Positions 11,841 through 25,076 of a stretch of DNA of 64,000 nt are shown here, in pieces. This stretch comes from Dermanyssus gallinae. Its lineage: Eukaryota > Arthropoda > Arachnida > Mesostigmata > Dermanyssidae. Each line of letters starts with the position of its first letter. Position 1 is the stretch's first letter. The position numbers and the translations under genes were made by a program. The notes below the pieces were generated by a model, which had not been told where the DNA came from, searched no databases, and saw nothing but the letters and a program-made list of their open reading frames with translations. The stretch lies in assembly GCA_003439945.1 (NCBI GenBank), contig QVRM01006124.1, positions 62,001-126,000 of the forward strand, read 5' to 3'.

Positions 11841-12362
11841 GGTGTACTTAAATTTAACACTAATTAGGCAATTTAAAAAAAAAACTAAAAACGTACAATG
11901 GTCATGCAATTAACCAAAATGTATGTAAGATGACAGTGTCATGGCAAATGTATTATTAATGCTGGTGTCTTAAAAACATACACATACGCCGCTACGGTTG
12001 ATGAGCAATTTTCATATGGTCAGCGACTCTTTTAGCCACCTTCTGCCAATCTTATGAAGAAATGATAATATGAAGTTATCGGGTAGTAATTTTATCAATA
12101 AAAGTGATTTAAAACTCAAGTTGATGTGGTTACCATGGCACTTGTTAAATATTTTTTGCAAAATATAAACAAATCGAAACATTGCAAACTCGTCGCCAAT
12201 TGACCTTTCGCTCTAATTATTTGACCGTTTCGGGGCAAAAAACAACACGCTGATTTTAACGATTACAAAATATGCTTTAGTCTTTATAGACATTTTAATA
12301 ACACGCATTCAAGCAAACCAAAAAATCTACATATTCGAGCTGAACGCTTTAGTGCTCAGCTG
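11841..12362. other. No gene recognised
   Basis: AT-rich DNA without recognisable coding or repeat structure. Confidence 0.5.
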
Positions 12363-12368
12363 CTTTAT
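12363..12368 (-). terminator. Possible polyadenylation signal
   Basis: AATAAA on the minus strand, about 290 bp downstream of the stop codon of the candidate terminal exon at 12654-12779. The hexamer is common in AT-rich DNA; it supports that exon only weakly. Confidence 0.2.
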
Positions 12369-12653
12369 TAGTAAACCTCTCCTAGTCATGCTAGCCCTAT
12401 CTCTGCAGCAATGCTCTCTAAGCAAATAAGCGGATACTGAATTGGGTGCAACGTTTACGCTGGACGTGCGTACGCGCAGTACGCCCACATCGTATGGTCT
12501 GAGTGTATCTCGTTATAAACAGACTAATGGCAGCAGAAAAGGCTGGCTGGAGAAAACAGTCAACGGAGATATGTGCGCTCTCTACATGTAACTCTACAGG
12601 ACCGGACGGACTCTTCGGCAAGAGACGTGAGCAGAAGCAACTGCTGCAGAGTC

Positions 12654-12779
12654 TCAGAAGTCGGCTCTGGGTGAGTGGGCGTCCTTTTCAACGAACAGGC
12701 GCCAAAGCCGGCCGTCAAAGTCGAACGGTTTCTTCTGAATGTCATAGCGTCCATTTCCATTGACAAGTAGAGCAATAAG
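12654..12779 (-). CDS. Candidate terminal exon, hypothetical protein
   Basis: On the minus strand TTTTCTGTTTTCAAG, a good acceptor with a pyrimidine tract, is followed by a 41-codon frame ending in TGA. The frame contains NGNGRYDIQKKPFDFDGRLW and FVEKDAHSPRADF, with balanced charged and aromatic residues, unlike the low-complexity ORFs around it. A minus-strand AATAAA lies about 290 bp downstream. I do not recognise the family and cannot find the preceding exon at higher coordinates. An opposite-strand alternative exists: a plus frame from ATG 12527 runs in phase to a GTGAGT donor at 12671. At most one of the two is likely to be real. Confidence 0.25.
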   Translation of the reverse strand, partial: LIALLVNGNGRYDIQKKPFDFDGRLWRLFVEKDAHSPRADF

Positions 12780-15700
12780 CTTGAAAACAGAAAATGCTTG
12801 TTGTTGCTCTCGTTGGCACACGGGCCGTCGTTGGATACTTAATCTTATCCAAACCGAATGCAACCGCCCTTTTTGGTATCTACGCGAACGTGTATTTCTG
12901 TTTGTGCACTAAATTATCGGGCATTATGTGGCATATGTATTGCATTTGTTGCGAAAAAAAATTGCATTATGAGTGTAGTACACATTAAAACAACGTCCAT
13001 CGGAACTGATTCTGTGTTACTTTACTTTGCTGTATAGGTGTAACTACTAGTAACTACAAAGTTCACCATCTTGCCGTCAAAAGCCGACGAGTGGCGCGGA
13101 TGCCGTGTACTAATGGACGTATGCTGTTTACTTACATGAATAGGATTGCAAATTTAGGAAGCACACGCACACACATTCCGCTAAAGTGCGCAACGTAATA
13201 AGAGTTATCAACATCGTCGAATTCGTAGAGTTAACCCGCCATCTGGGTAGCGTAATATTTCAGGAAAAACATACCAACATGACACGAACTATTGTAGAAT
13301 AGGTCTTGCGATCATGCCACAGACATGCCAAGTTATACATGCCTATCACCTAGCACATGCAAAAGAATCCTCGATCATAGAGGCTAAACTCTACGACAGA
13401 TATTCGCTGCACTTCGTTGAAACTCCTCCCGAATACGCGAAAAGCAACCCACTTGAATCGCATTGAAATTGTGAGAAACATCTTTACAGCAGCGCACACG
13501 CCGCAGTTTCCAACGGTTCTACTTGTCTTAAAGTTCGAAGAGTAAACAATGTATACATATAATATCACAATCTGCCCTAAGCCTTGCCACGCGCCATAGG
13601 CTAAAAGATTATAAGTTTTAGCATAAACAGGCTTTGATAGGTGCGGTGTTCTGAAGGGCGCGCCGTTGCAACCCATAAGCCTTAACTTCGATAGCCTGAA
13701 GAAGCCTCCTATCCACGAGGCTCAAACAATCCGCTGTTACGTTTAGGGTTTACTTCTCGATTTACAATTTTATCTGATGAAAACGAAAACTGGCTTTAGA
13801 AACACGCGCCTACAAGTCGTTGATTCACGCATTTATCCTCCTCGTTATTTAAACCGATCCTAGTACGCGGAAAACATACCCTTTACCTCGAAGACCGATT
13901 GCATAGTACGTGGGCCTGTAAACACTGCATATGTAAAGAGCGAGGTTAGGCTACCTAGCGCCTTATCGAGTACAACTGGCCCGCTTCGGAGATAATATAT
14001 GAAGGAGGAGATGCGCAGCTTTTAACTTTTTAACAGACGTCTACTTTTGCACAATTTTATTTTAAGAGTTAAAAGACGAGGAGTTACGTATTTCTTGAAT
14101 ATATATGATATGTCTAATATTGATCCGTCGAACTAGCGCGATAAGAATAACAGTGTCGAATAACAGCAACCAATAATTCGTTAAACCGCTCTCAACAAAC
14201 ATTTTCAAAATAGATCTATCGATTTTAATCCGACAGGAGAACTAATATTAGGATGCGCACTACACAAATATCCGAAAGAAGGATTCCTCCCGTCCGCAAC
14301 TTTGATCTAATTTGAATCGCTCTTGCTTTAATGGGTCGGTGTTATGCGTTTAAACGTCTCAAAAGTACGAATTCTGACATTTTGTTTAGAGGCTAGTACT
14401 ATGTTTTGTTATTTACTTTGTTTATTACTTTGCTAGGACGACACTGACCACTGACCAATATCCTACGCAGTGAGAGAGCGATGATTAAGTCCACAAGAGT
14501 GTTTTTACGAGCTTCGATCGACCATTGGGAATAAATTCCTATAACTGAAAAGTGTACGGATGGTACGAAAAAATTCTACTGGATATTTCAATATGTGCGA
14601 CACATTCCACGAAGGACGTCAAACAGCAATGGACGAAAAAAATATGGCTCGTGTGAGAACTGCGAGTGACGAACAACCAAATCTAATGTAGATATCGTTA
14701 GAAAAGACTTCAATCTTAGACGCTAAGTCCCGCGGACCTGATCTCGGACACGCAAAAAATCTGCTCAATGGTACCTTGTGATTTGGCACGGGACAAAAAA
14801 TAGGCGCGGGTCTTTCTAACATGAACATTTCTGATAAAGTTGGATGAGGACTCTAAGTCTTCAGAGCTTGTCAAAAGGTGCACTTTTATTACTCCTCTAC
14901 TCAAGTCCCAGAGGTCAAGTGTTAAAACGTTTTCACCAACGAGGTGATGATCACCGTTTCGTTCTACAAGAGTGTAACTGTGGCCACGGTCGAACTGGAA
15001 GAAGGCGATACAGTGATAAGCGATCAGTATACTATAGAATGCCCACCTCAAGTTTTCGCTGCGGTCACTAAGGAAGAATTCTCTTAAGGCATTTCTTCTT
15101 TAAGGCAATCGTTTATTCACTATTACAACGCGCCAGCTCACAGGGCTGAATCTACAGATGTCGTTTTCGCAGTCACGTTAATGATATATTCAACTTACTT
15201 ACCCGAATTGGCAACGCAAAACTTCCTTCTCATTCCAGACATAAATTGAGACGGAAATATTCGATTTACGCGAAGCGGAGGGTGAAGCCATCGTGTTGGA
15301 GCTAGAAAACATAAAAACGCGCATCAGATGTGTTTCGATGCATGATTCCACCACCTCAATGAATATATATAAATGTTTAAGGTTTATTCACCATATATTT
15401 GTAGTATAGTACAATTGTTCATATATCATTTTGTAGGCTTATGATATTGTTGACACTTGACTGTACTGACGATGCTTTGATAAACAAGCATTTGAGTATG
15501 TGGCAACGTCCGATATTGTACTCCCAACAGTATTTAGATACGCACCTCGTAAATTTCATAACAATTTAATTTCAGCAATTATTGAAGTAGTTTATATTAT
15601 GCCATGCTGTTTGACATATTAATAAATCTGTTTTTCTGTGATGACAGTTTCCATTTTTACTTACCCTGAAGCCGAAATGCCACGTTTTCTCAATTATCTG

Positions 15701-15949
15701 TTTTGTCGAACTCGTTCCGTGCCTCCTTGGTGCATCCGTAGCATATTTCTGTATGCGTCGCCGATGCAATCTTTGGCAGCCGACGTTCCCTTGTGATAAT
15801 TTATCTTATCTATGTTTTAAGGTCTGATATTGTAAAATAAGAGCCAGTTGCAAGAAGGCAGTATCTTAGGAAATATTTTGATTCTAAATAAATTTAATGA
15901 AATTTTAGTTCTATATCAGTAACGTCTCTCACTCAAATTATGGCCGCGG
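12780..15949. other. No gene recognised
   Basis: No recognisable coding region or repeat. Minus-strand frames at 13350-13676 and 14716-15051 are over 100 codons but have no identifiable domain, and the second lacks an ATG start (it opens at TTG). Confidence 0.45.
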
Positions 15950-16800
15950 TGGCCTACGCATTATTCTATATGTCTGCTGAATGACAGCCGGGTGGTCACT
16001 GTTATTCCGAGATAGTAAAAGTAATTGACGAGTTCAATATTTGCTCTCCCTATCTTAATGCATCGGTCAACTGCAGCGTACGATCTCTACCTTTACTAAA
16101 TAGTAGCACTTTTGTTTTAGCTATGTTGATAGTCAGTAAATTTTCTCAGCACCAATCTGAGGCTTACCGTGACTAAAATTGCGGGTAGTGTCGTGTGTTT
16201 TGCAAAAGCTACTGAGCCGTCGGCATAAAATATGTGTATCGCCTTCACATTTCTAAGAGAATCCGCCAAGCCAGTTACGTGCAGTATAAAGAGCAACGGG
16301 CTTGCAGAGTCACCTTAGACAACTTCAGTTTTCTGTGCCTGTTGACATAACGAGCCCCGTTCTTGATAGATTTCGAGTTTACTTGCAGAATGTCACGTAT
16401 CAGATTATACATAGTTCCTTCTGTAGAGTATCGGGTACGAAGTACTTTATGAAGTTCGTCTTTTCTAACGCAGTTTTAAAATTGATAAAAGCGACATATG
16501 TCATATCTTTTTGATTTTGGTGGCTTCTTACGTGGTCTAAAAGAAAAGCAACGGTATCCAACGTAGATTGTCCTCTTAGAATTCCATATTGTTTGCATTG
16601 TAAATCTAGACTTACGACGTCATATAAGCGTTCTACAGCAAGTGTAAAGTTAACATTTTATAAATAAAGCTTTTAAGTGCAATTCCGCCGGTTGGGTTCA
16701 TTGCTTCGCCCTTTGTTTTGTAAATTGGCTGCCAGAAACTTTTTTCCATTCTTTCGGCATTGTACCGCTGCGTAAACATACGTTATACACAGTTATTATT
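15950..16800 (-). pseudogene. LINE reverse transcriptase fragment
   Basis: Reading the minus strand from high to low coordinate, the conserved blocks of a non-LTR reverse transcriptase appear in order but in several frames: QYGILRGQSTLDTVAFLLDH (compare QYGFR-x-GRST), YVAFINFK in place of the catalytic FLD-x-S block, then LLFI near the QGSPLSPLLF position, YADGSVAFA in place of YADD, LTINIAKTKVLLFSKG (the N-x-x-KTK block) and finally YYLGITV. The catalytic Asp is changed in the palm motifs seen and stops and frameshifts interrupt the frames, so the copy is inactive. A 5'-truncated insertion is likely, since the endonuclease domain is absent. Clade uncertain. Confidence 0.75.
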
Positions 16801-19606
16801 GGTTATCGGCCGGCACAGAAAGCGTATATTTGTAAATAATATCCCATATACTCACGTACTCGTGTCGAAGCGTCGTTAAGCGTTAAAAAGTTCAACAGCA
16901 ACATTTTCAACACGCGCATTGGCATCTAAATTGTAGAAACAGTTTTATCATATTTAGTCATATTTTATCTATGTAGAGTTTTAAGATCCAGATCGCACTG
17001 CGTCCGGCATTATAAAAATTGTCATGTGACGCCTCTGGGCTAAATACGTAAAATAAACTGTTGCAAACTAGTTGCAAAACACAATTAACCACATCTATCA
17101 TACAAACAAACTTGTCACTACAACTTCATGCGCTTAATTGTTCAAATTTGTAAAAACACTGGACGAAAATAAGACGTAACGTCAATGTTTGATCTTCAGA
17201 AGCTCATTTGCCTCTTCGAAATGATTATAACGCTGTTGATGGTGGTACGATTAAGCTAGGGGCTTACCCAGTGAATTCTAACCAGCAGAATGTTTCGACA
17301 GTAAAGTATTTACAAGCAATTCAATTCGGCAGAATAATCGACAAGCACAAACATATCAGATAGCCCGCCTTTGGAAATTGAAAAAGTTTGGCACGTGGCA
17401 AATTTAACGCCCCAAAGTATGCTTGTCACGTGTACCACATCTGCGTAGCCCTGTACTAGGCGTGTCTTCTAGCGCCGGAACGCTATTTGAACTCCCGAAC
17501 GAGAAGGAGTAGGCACACTTGCTTATTCTAGAAGTCAATATCCGGTTTAAGTTAGGTCTATAAATAGAGGCTGTCGCACACTGTTGCCTAATGCCTCTGC
17601 GGGATATCCGTATTATCTTATAGTTTCGCTAGGCTGCAGCCCCCGTCTATCCTAATAGGTCAGCCAGGTGTAATGGTGTGTAGGTAAGTCTAGTGTGATA
17701 GAACGGCTGGGTGCACCTGCTATGTTATTAGCACAATCCATGGGACGTTCAAAGTAATAGCGGAAAAGGCTAATGAATATCGTGCTAGTTGTGAGTTCGT
17801 AGAAGCTTTACGTACAAAACTGTATTTCTGTTAACAATAAATTATTTCACTTTGCACAATATTTGTATTTACAAGATGCTTCGTCTTAGTTATTTTTATA
17901 CTTGCGAAGATAACTTGGTAACATATATGATGCACACCGGGTCGTGGTTGAAGTCACGACACTGTGGAACTCACACACCCACCAAAAAACAGTTGTCCTC
18001 TTTGCCCCTTGTCGGGGCTGGTCGCAATAGTATCTTCTCCAAATCACTTTACCTGGCCACATCAAATTGTTTTTAAGGCTGTTCAACTTCGTGCTTCTGA
18101 GACGAATTCTGTGATTTCTTTTTTCTTAGGCCAGGACTCACGGCTCTTGTGGAGCGCCTTTACAAGAGTTGGCTATGTCAAGGGGGCTTCTCGGTCCTAG
18201 GCTTCGAGATAGCTTCTCCTGAGTTACACTGGCGGCATAAAAGGGGTCACCTTTACCAATGCGCTGCAAGTATTGCTTAAGCTTTGTCCTCGTAAACAAA
18301 CGATTCTCATCGAACTTAAAAAACGAGATTTTTTCAGCTGTGTGACATTTGTGACGCCACACGCTTGTCATCTTGACTACGTCCAACGGCATGCATATTT
18401 TTTTATTATGATAGCATTTTTATTTACACATTAGAATTTTGTGCAAGTAAAGAACGTGTTCATATTTAGCTTAAGAACGGTCTAGTCTGCACCATTTGGC
18501 AAGCGATTCCAGACTTGAGATCGCGTTGCCCCGCTGTCATATATTGTGGCCTAAACAAAGCGGTTGGCACATCATCGACCCCTGGCTGCTAGTTTCGCTT
18601 AGCGTCTAATGCGATGGTCGATTGTTATTCTGTTGGCTGATTGGCGGCGCGCGACATTGACTGTCGAGTATTTGGCTGATGCGCCCGCTACCAATAAGTC
18701 TGAGCCGATGTTTTGGTGCTGCCTCCAAGCAAGGCAATCGGCACTTTATTGTATTTTACGTATCAGAATCACGTTGGAAGGCCTTAAGCAAGGATAATAT
18801 GTTATAATTTGCTCAATAATTTATCAACCATTACTACGGTATTGTAGATTACGTTAGACTCACTCATATAACTCTTACTCTACAAATATCGTTTGATGCC
18901 TGAAATACATGCCCGGTGCTACGGCACACCCAAACATCTGTAACCAAACTCCTGCTTGGGCGCAAAACGTTTTTCTAAAAGCCTTTCTTGGCTCAAAATT
19001 TGCAGCATACAACAACACTAATAGGGCAACTGGGCGGTTTATACATTTGAAACGTATAAGTCTCGACAGAACGGGCGGAACGGAATGGAAAAGATGGTCG
19101 GTGGCTGTGGCACAGAGTTGAGGATTCGATTCCGGCACGATACACACCATTTCCATACCATGCGATCGTTTTTAAGTTTGCAAATCTAGTCTTAAATTAT
19201 CGTAACGAATCAAAACCAGTATTCTTTAGTAACAGAAAAATTTTACATATTACAGTTGACGAAAAATATAACATATTACACCAGTATTTCACCATCAAGC
19301 GTTTCGTTGCAAAAACGCATTACGAACTAATAATCAGAACTTTGCTGTTTCTGCGTTTTCCCCTCCGGGTTCATTTTTTGAGTGGGACAGACTTTCCTAA
19401 TTAAAGGCGTCGACAGGTAACTTTAGTCATAAAGGCACACATTCTCCTTCTTCTGCTCCCCCTCCTCCTTACAGTGTCTTAGTCATCGTGTCTTTGTAAA
19501 CGCCAAGATAATTCGGTTTAAGGCGGTAAGAAAATTCGATAGGCCGTTTCGTTAGTGTTCTGTCAGGTATTTTTTTTAGGTAATCGCCAGGTAGCATGGC
19601 GGCCAA
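16801..19606. other. No gene recognised
   Basis: Short ORFs only. Overlapping frames at 17852-18392 on both strands contain no motif that I can name. Confidence 0.45.
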
Positions 19607-19647
19607 GATAGCATGGCGGCCGTCTAACGTCGGACGGCCATGCTATC
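19607..19647. repeat. Hairpin-forming inverted repeat
   Basis: GATAGCATGGC at 19607, continued by GGCCGTC, pairs with GACGGCCATGCTATC at 19633-19647, leaving a loop of about 8 bases and a one-base bulge. The arm sequence AGCATGGCGGCC is also duplicated just upstream at 19594. Confidence 0.75.
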
Positions 19648-20579
19648 CTCGTGGCGCGCACGAGACTCGGAACGCCCAAGCGAGATCCGGACGGAATGAC
19701 TCCTCGATTCAGGTCACGCAGAAGGGGGTCCACTTTGACCTCCAGCGTACGATGGAACCGGATGACGACGGATTTTGATTGACGGGCTCGTAACGGGATA
19801 TCAAGCCTACCCTGGCGTTCGTAGCAGCTCCAGCGCCGAACGGCTCATGCAGCCGTTCACTACGACAAGAGAAACGGCGACGTTACTCCAATACCTCCTA
19901 TCCTACTCTGTGCAATGCGACTGGTGCGCATTGCACCCCAGTCGCCTATTTGCTGTCGGGATCTCAACCGTATAGTGGCATGTTTCTGTCTAATCATTTG
20001 TGTGACTGTCTTTGGACTATATATATATATATATATCGGCTCCAGGCAGATATCTGACAGGTGGGAGCTACGAGATGTTTATTATCGAGCAATACACACG
20101 AAAACGATTTGCTGACGGATTATGGCTCAACGGCCAACGGTGGTCAGCAGATCTCGTCGTCCACAAAGGTCTAAGGCTTTACAATGGTCGGGAAAAGCCG
20201 CGTAATAACGACATTAGATGATGGCGTCTCTGGCATTGCTGTAGCTGCCGACAATAGCCGCTACACGATTTTGCTGGTATAAGATTTCCTTCAGAGAGAA
20301 CGAGAGGGATCATTGCTTTCGTTCAGCAGAGCTACTTACTAGACAACACAAACAATGATAACAAAGTTCTGCTGAGGCCGATTACAATACTAGTACGAAA
20401 TTACTAATCGTATTGACGCCAAAACAACCAACTATTAAATAAGAATTAGATCTAATATCCTCGTATATTGCAGCAGAAGATGATACTATAATGGTTATTT
20501 CCCACAACTAGGTGTTGACGAGATTGTTACGACATGCTAAACGGACGTGTATGTCCACTATCATATATATATGTGTTTA
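19648..20579. other. No gene recognised; short TA tract
   Basis: A (TA)n tract lies at 20018-20036. Nothing else identified. Confidence 0.45.
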
Positions 20580-21640
20580 TATATACTTTGAATTTTAAAA
20601 ATAGAAGCCAAACCACCAAAGTCTCCCCGTTTGTTTTGCCTAGAAGTGCCATTTACCAGGTACACACAGGGCAAATTTCGCCAGTCGGTGGTTTATTGCT
20701 TGAGTTTGGTTCAAAGGCGTAAAAAAACGAGATTCAGCGATCGTGAGAAGCCGAAAATGGAGAAGCGACATAGCTACATCGAGTTTGCGTAAAATATCAA
20801 ATGTATATTACAAGCTGCTTAGTGATCTAGCAGTGTCTCAAAGCACTGTGTAGTATACGTGGTACCGTTAATTTGGCAACGGACGTGAAGAGACCGAAAA
20901 TAATTCCCATTTGGGAAGGCCTTCGACATCAAAAGCAGAACAAAACATTGAACATAGTCGTGATATCTCACTCAACAATCGCCGAATTACTGTGAGGAAG
21001 ATGGCTGAGAAATTGGTCATATGTTCTGGATCAGCTGTAACAATCTTGATTGCAATTTTATACGTCACAAGGCTGGCAGCGAGGATATATTCAAAAATGA
21101 TAGATTTCCGGCAGATAACTGCCCGTATAGAAGTTTTCGAAGTGAACCTTCACACAGTAACTGCAGACCCTGGAGTGCTTCACAGTGTGATGACAAGAGG
21201 CGCGCCATGAGTATATGCTTAGGACCTTGAGACCAAAGCCAAATCGTCCCAAACACGACAGAAATTCAGATAAAGCAGATCCACTACTAAGGTTCGTTTG
21301 ACAATTTTTTTTGACTACAAGGGAATTATCTTCTACGAGTTGCCACCTGGTTTACGGTTTATAAGGAATACGACCACTAAACTTTAAGAAGATAGTGCGA
21401 GAAAGTTCGACGCAAGAGGCCTGGACTCTGGGCTTACAACTCTTGGATCCATCATCTCGGCAACGCACCGGCGCCAATATTGTTACTGATCTTCTTGCAT
21501 TTTTTGCTACCTTTCTGATGTTTCGAGATTACAGGCGAGACAAAAGAGAAAAAAAAGAGTTTCAACTATATTCCCATGGACGCGCTTCAAATATGTTCGG
21601 ATAACGGAGAAGAAAACGGCATAATACAGGATTTGTTCTA
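20580..21640 (+). pseudogene. Decayed mariner element, 5' end missing
   Basis: The plus strand carries a mariner transposase remnant. A start-like ATG near 20757 is followed by a frame with many stops, then GRPSTSKAEQNIEHSRD, LNNRRITVRKMAE and GSAVTIL, the linker and second helix-turn-helix of the mariner DNA-binding domain. Further on, YDLETKAKSSQ and FFDYKGIIFYELPPG match the block after the first catalytic Asp. At about 20600-20750 the untranslated leader (GGTTTATTGCTTGAGTTTGG) matches 63840-63960, so two copies of one family lie in the window. The terminal repeat present in the right-edge copy is not recognisable here; the homology starts in TA-rich DNA near 20580. Confidence 0.7.
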
Positions 21641-24562
21641 AAGAGAACAAAAACACTTTGGAAGATTTAATAAATATATTTTTTCCTAATGTATCAGATC
21701 GATCAGGGTCATTAGCTTTTTCTGCAAAATGCTCTCAATTGTCACAATTGTTTTAGATTTGTTAATATCGGATATTGTAAGCTCCATGAAGAATAGCTGA
21801 CTTTGAACAAATTTGCCGGCTGAATAAAACGATCTCAGAAAATATATGTAAATGTGGGTACATCCGTGTATATATATGCGGAGGACAATAGAGTTTTTTA
21901 AACATATCCAGTAGGCGTTCACGCGCTATGTCTGCTAGCCAACGAGAGCATGTTTTAAATGGAATGTAAACAAATACCACCCATTACGGCCAAGCAGCTG
22001 CGTCTCAGGAATTTCAGCAAAGATTAACGATTTTCCCGCTGTTTGCGTTGGAGAGACCCCTCATGAGATTATAAAAATATTTTGTTGTCCAAAAGCGACA
22101 GGTTATCAGATAATAGTTAAGCACGTGGCTGATGAAAATAACCGGGTTCCATTTGCTAGTTCTTTCAGACAGCCAAGCGCAAAACAAAAAAAAAACATAT
22201 TGCGCTGTGTGAAGATTCCAGAACCATCCTTGCATTTAGGTTGCACGATTTGAGCTCCAAATTTAAAGTGAAATTACGGACCGTTGGTCGAAAAGTTTAC
22301 AAGCACCTCAAGAGGGATTCTTATACCAGAAAAGCTAGACAGGATTTCTCTTAGGCCGATAAAACGAACAGACTTGCTTGTAGGCTCCTTTTTTATTCCT
22401 TTGTCGGACAGAGCAATGTTTCAGCTTATGTGTATATCTAGTGAAAGAGACGTGATGCCTGTAATATTTAACAACATATCTGTGTGACAACGTGAAATGG
22501 CCAAGCACAAAGCCCAAGTGCGGCACCGGAATGCCATCTTTTTCGTGGTGCGCTTGCTTTAATAAGCCTGACATCTTCAAAAGCAACAAATAGATTCTCA
22601 CACTCGAAGTCGAACTAGCGATCATGAACACCAGAAACCATCGAAGTATTGCGCAAGCTGCCCAGGCAATGCCACGAACAAGACGAAAAAGGCAATGATG
22701 GCTTCAAGGTTCCTTAGGACAGAGCTCTGTATTTAATCGAATTTACTTGATCTTAGTGCTGGTTTCTAAAACGAAATAATTTCCAACCAACCATGTTCCA
22801 CGACGGGTGTGTGCGTGTGACCCTCGGAAATGCATCTTAAGCAACTACTACAGAGAGGTCCAGAGTAAAGTTTTTTTTTGCGTGTATGTATGAATATATA
22901 AGAATGTATTGTTTATCAACCAATATTTGCTTTATGTACATATGTGATTCAGTTCTGCTACACCACTTTCATCAGCGAGCTTACTTTAGTACACTGTTGG
23001 AGATGTTTTTGCATGTATATGATCTTACCATCCATTTTCTCTATGATCCAATGAAGCCAGAAGATAGCGTTTGTATACTGGATATGTATAGGTTTTTAAC
23101 GAATTCAGACACTCTACATTTCGATCCTATGCTAGGCCACTGTCTGTGACTGCCATGACATCGCACCGCCGGAGTGGTGCTTTAGTCGCCTTCCCCACTC
23201 AGAGCACTCATTAGAAACAGCTGTGTGTAAATAATCCCTGTTAAAAAGGCCCGCCAGTATCCAGCGATTGCGATCGCTTCTGTTGGCAATCATGAGGTAG
23301 AAGAATTCTTCTATTTGCAAGCCTCAATAGACGGCGCTGCCCTGAAAGCCATGACGTGTGACGTGACCCAGTACCACTACTTAAAAGGCAGTCAAAAAAC
23401 TATACATTTGTCCATTCCACCACTTATTCTTCTTTTTCTTTCTTCTCTAAACTCACTTATGTGTAGTATAAAATGATCGTGACTGGTAGTCGCATGCGTT
23501 TTTAAAGAACCTTCCTGCTTCTTTACCGACGAACGAAGTATGCATCTGCTTTATTGACTGCGCGAACAACAATAATCACAATAACAATAGTAGATTCTTT
23601 GCGGGTTTGCGGGTAACGTGTAACGGCTCCATGCGAATGAGTGGCGTACATTTTCTTTCGTACGCATCGGAATCATGGATTTGCCCCACATGCAAATACA
23701 AGCTAGTTTCGGTTTTGCTGACTCAACAGAACTAAAGTCGCATTGCGCTGCTGACACCTATGATCACGTGCGTCGATCGATACGCACGACAACTATCTGG
23801 AACTGGCGTGTTCTGTGTGCTGTTGACGAGATACGACAGTTGCATGCATTTTCGTTGAATTTACTTTCGGCGCTTGCAGAGTTTGCAGCCGGGTAAGCGT
23901 ATCGTGTCCTACAGCTATTTGTGCAGGGGAAGAAAATCAAAACAACAAAATAACACTTGCGCACAAGATAGCCAACAAACCGTCGCGGCGATCGTGATGG
24001 GAGTGGTATAGTATACTCGGAACGATTGCGGTAGCCGCTTGTAGGGTTGTGAATGACTTGAAGTCGATCCCCCAGGCCCGGCCGGGGGTTGGCGGTAGGG
24101 GTTGTACAAAACTATAGCCCGAGACACGAGACTCGGTAACACACACAGAAGGCTCTCCGTGGACAAGCAGAGACAAACGCGCTCACAATCACAAACGCGC
24201 TCACACGCAGACAAACCCACGGCATACCCAATACCCAACGCCAAGTTTGGCTCGCTCGTTTCGCTCTCGACTTGGCGTACGGCTCCCAGACCTCCAGCAG
24301 ATAAAGCAGCAGCAGCGACAGCCGGCCGCCAAAATCGCGTTTAGTATTGCGACATTATATTATGACTACGCTCATGATTACGGTCGATGCCAGACCTGTG
24401 CCAGGCACGCCCGGACCCTGCACTTACTTCGCTACCGCTGCTAGCGTGTTCGTAAAAGGCTGATCGCTTTGCGTGTTATTATTTCCTCCAGCAGACATTC
24501 GGGATAACTTACATAACTTACCTAAACCCGAGCAATATATACCCGCTCGTTTGGTAAATAGC
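21641..24562. other. No gene recognised; one weak exon candidate
   Basis: Mostly featureless. A plus frame from ATG 23675 runs 218 bp to GCCGG followed by GTAAGC (donor 23893) without a stop, and contains the sequence HVRRSIRTTTIWNWRVLCAV. It is a possible first coding exon, but no motif and no partner exon support it. A G/C-rich patch follows at about 24060-24310. Confidence 0.35.
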
Positions 24563-24588
24563 TCAATAATAATAATAATAATAATAAT
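24563..24588. repeat. AAT microsatellite
   Basis: About nine uninterrupted AAT units. Confidence 0.9.
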
Positions 24589-24700
24589 GACAAGAGACCT
24601 TTGCCTCGAGCAATATGGCCGCCTCCTTTATTGCAATAAAACTAGAGAATTACGTCCAGCTGGTATCACAAGTCTATTACAGCAACGCTGCTTTCGCATA

Positions 24701-24903
24701 AAGTGTGTTGCAACAAATTAGCAACTCATGTTTTTTTGTGATAATTTCGGCTTGGTATATTTGAATAGCTTGATTTTTTAAGCGCATGATGTACATGACG
24801 AAACACGAGTATGGTGTTAATTTCGTTGCAATCTCATAATCGGTTCATACAAAAAATAAAAAAGTGTGAAAAAACAGTGTTGCAAAATATTAGCAACAAT
24901 AAC
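24701..24903 (+). repeat. Left terminal inverted repeat of Tc3-like element
   Basis: The outer probable transposase site is at about 24706-24724 and the inner one at about 24881-24897. The two differ at a few bases. Each site is itself a near-palindrome, GTTGC and GCAAC separated by nine bases. Confidence 0.9.
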
Positions 24904-25076
24904 ATGCTAACGACACAGCTCTTGTTTGTAGAGGATAGTCGATACTACAGCTGATATTCGATCCCGGGGATCAAATGTCAGGAATATTGTCTAGCTAAAT
25001 CAATCGTTCTATAGCTGCAAAATGTTCTACAGCTTAGTCGTTGTTCCAAACTAACGGCGAAGCGTATGTTTAAACC

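Noticed and set aside
14716..15051. 111-codon minus frame with hydrophobic start
   Set aside because: It opens at TTG rather than ATG, has no recognisable domain, and no splice acceptor of quality lies at its start.
19092..19130. tRNA-like head with GGATTCGATTCC
   Set aside because: The A-box-like and B-box-like motifs are only about ten bases apart, far too close for a tRNA or SINE promoter, and no second copy was found.
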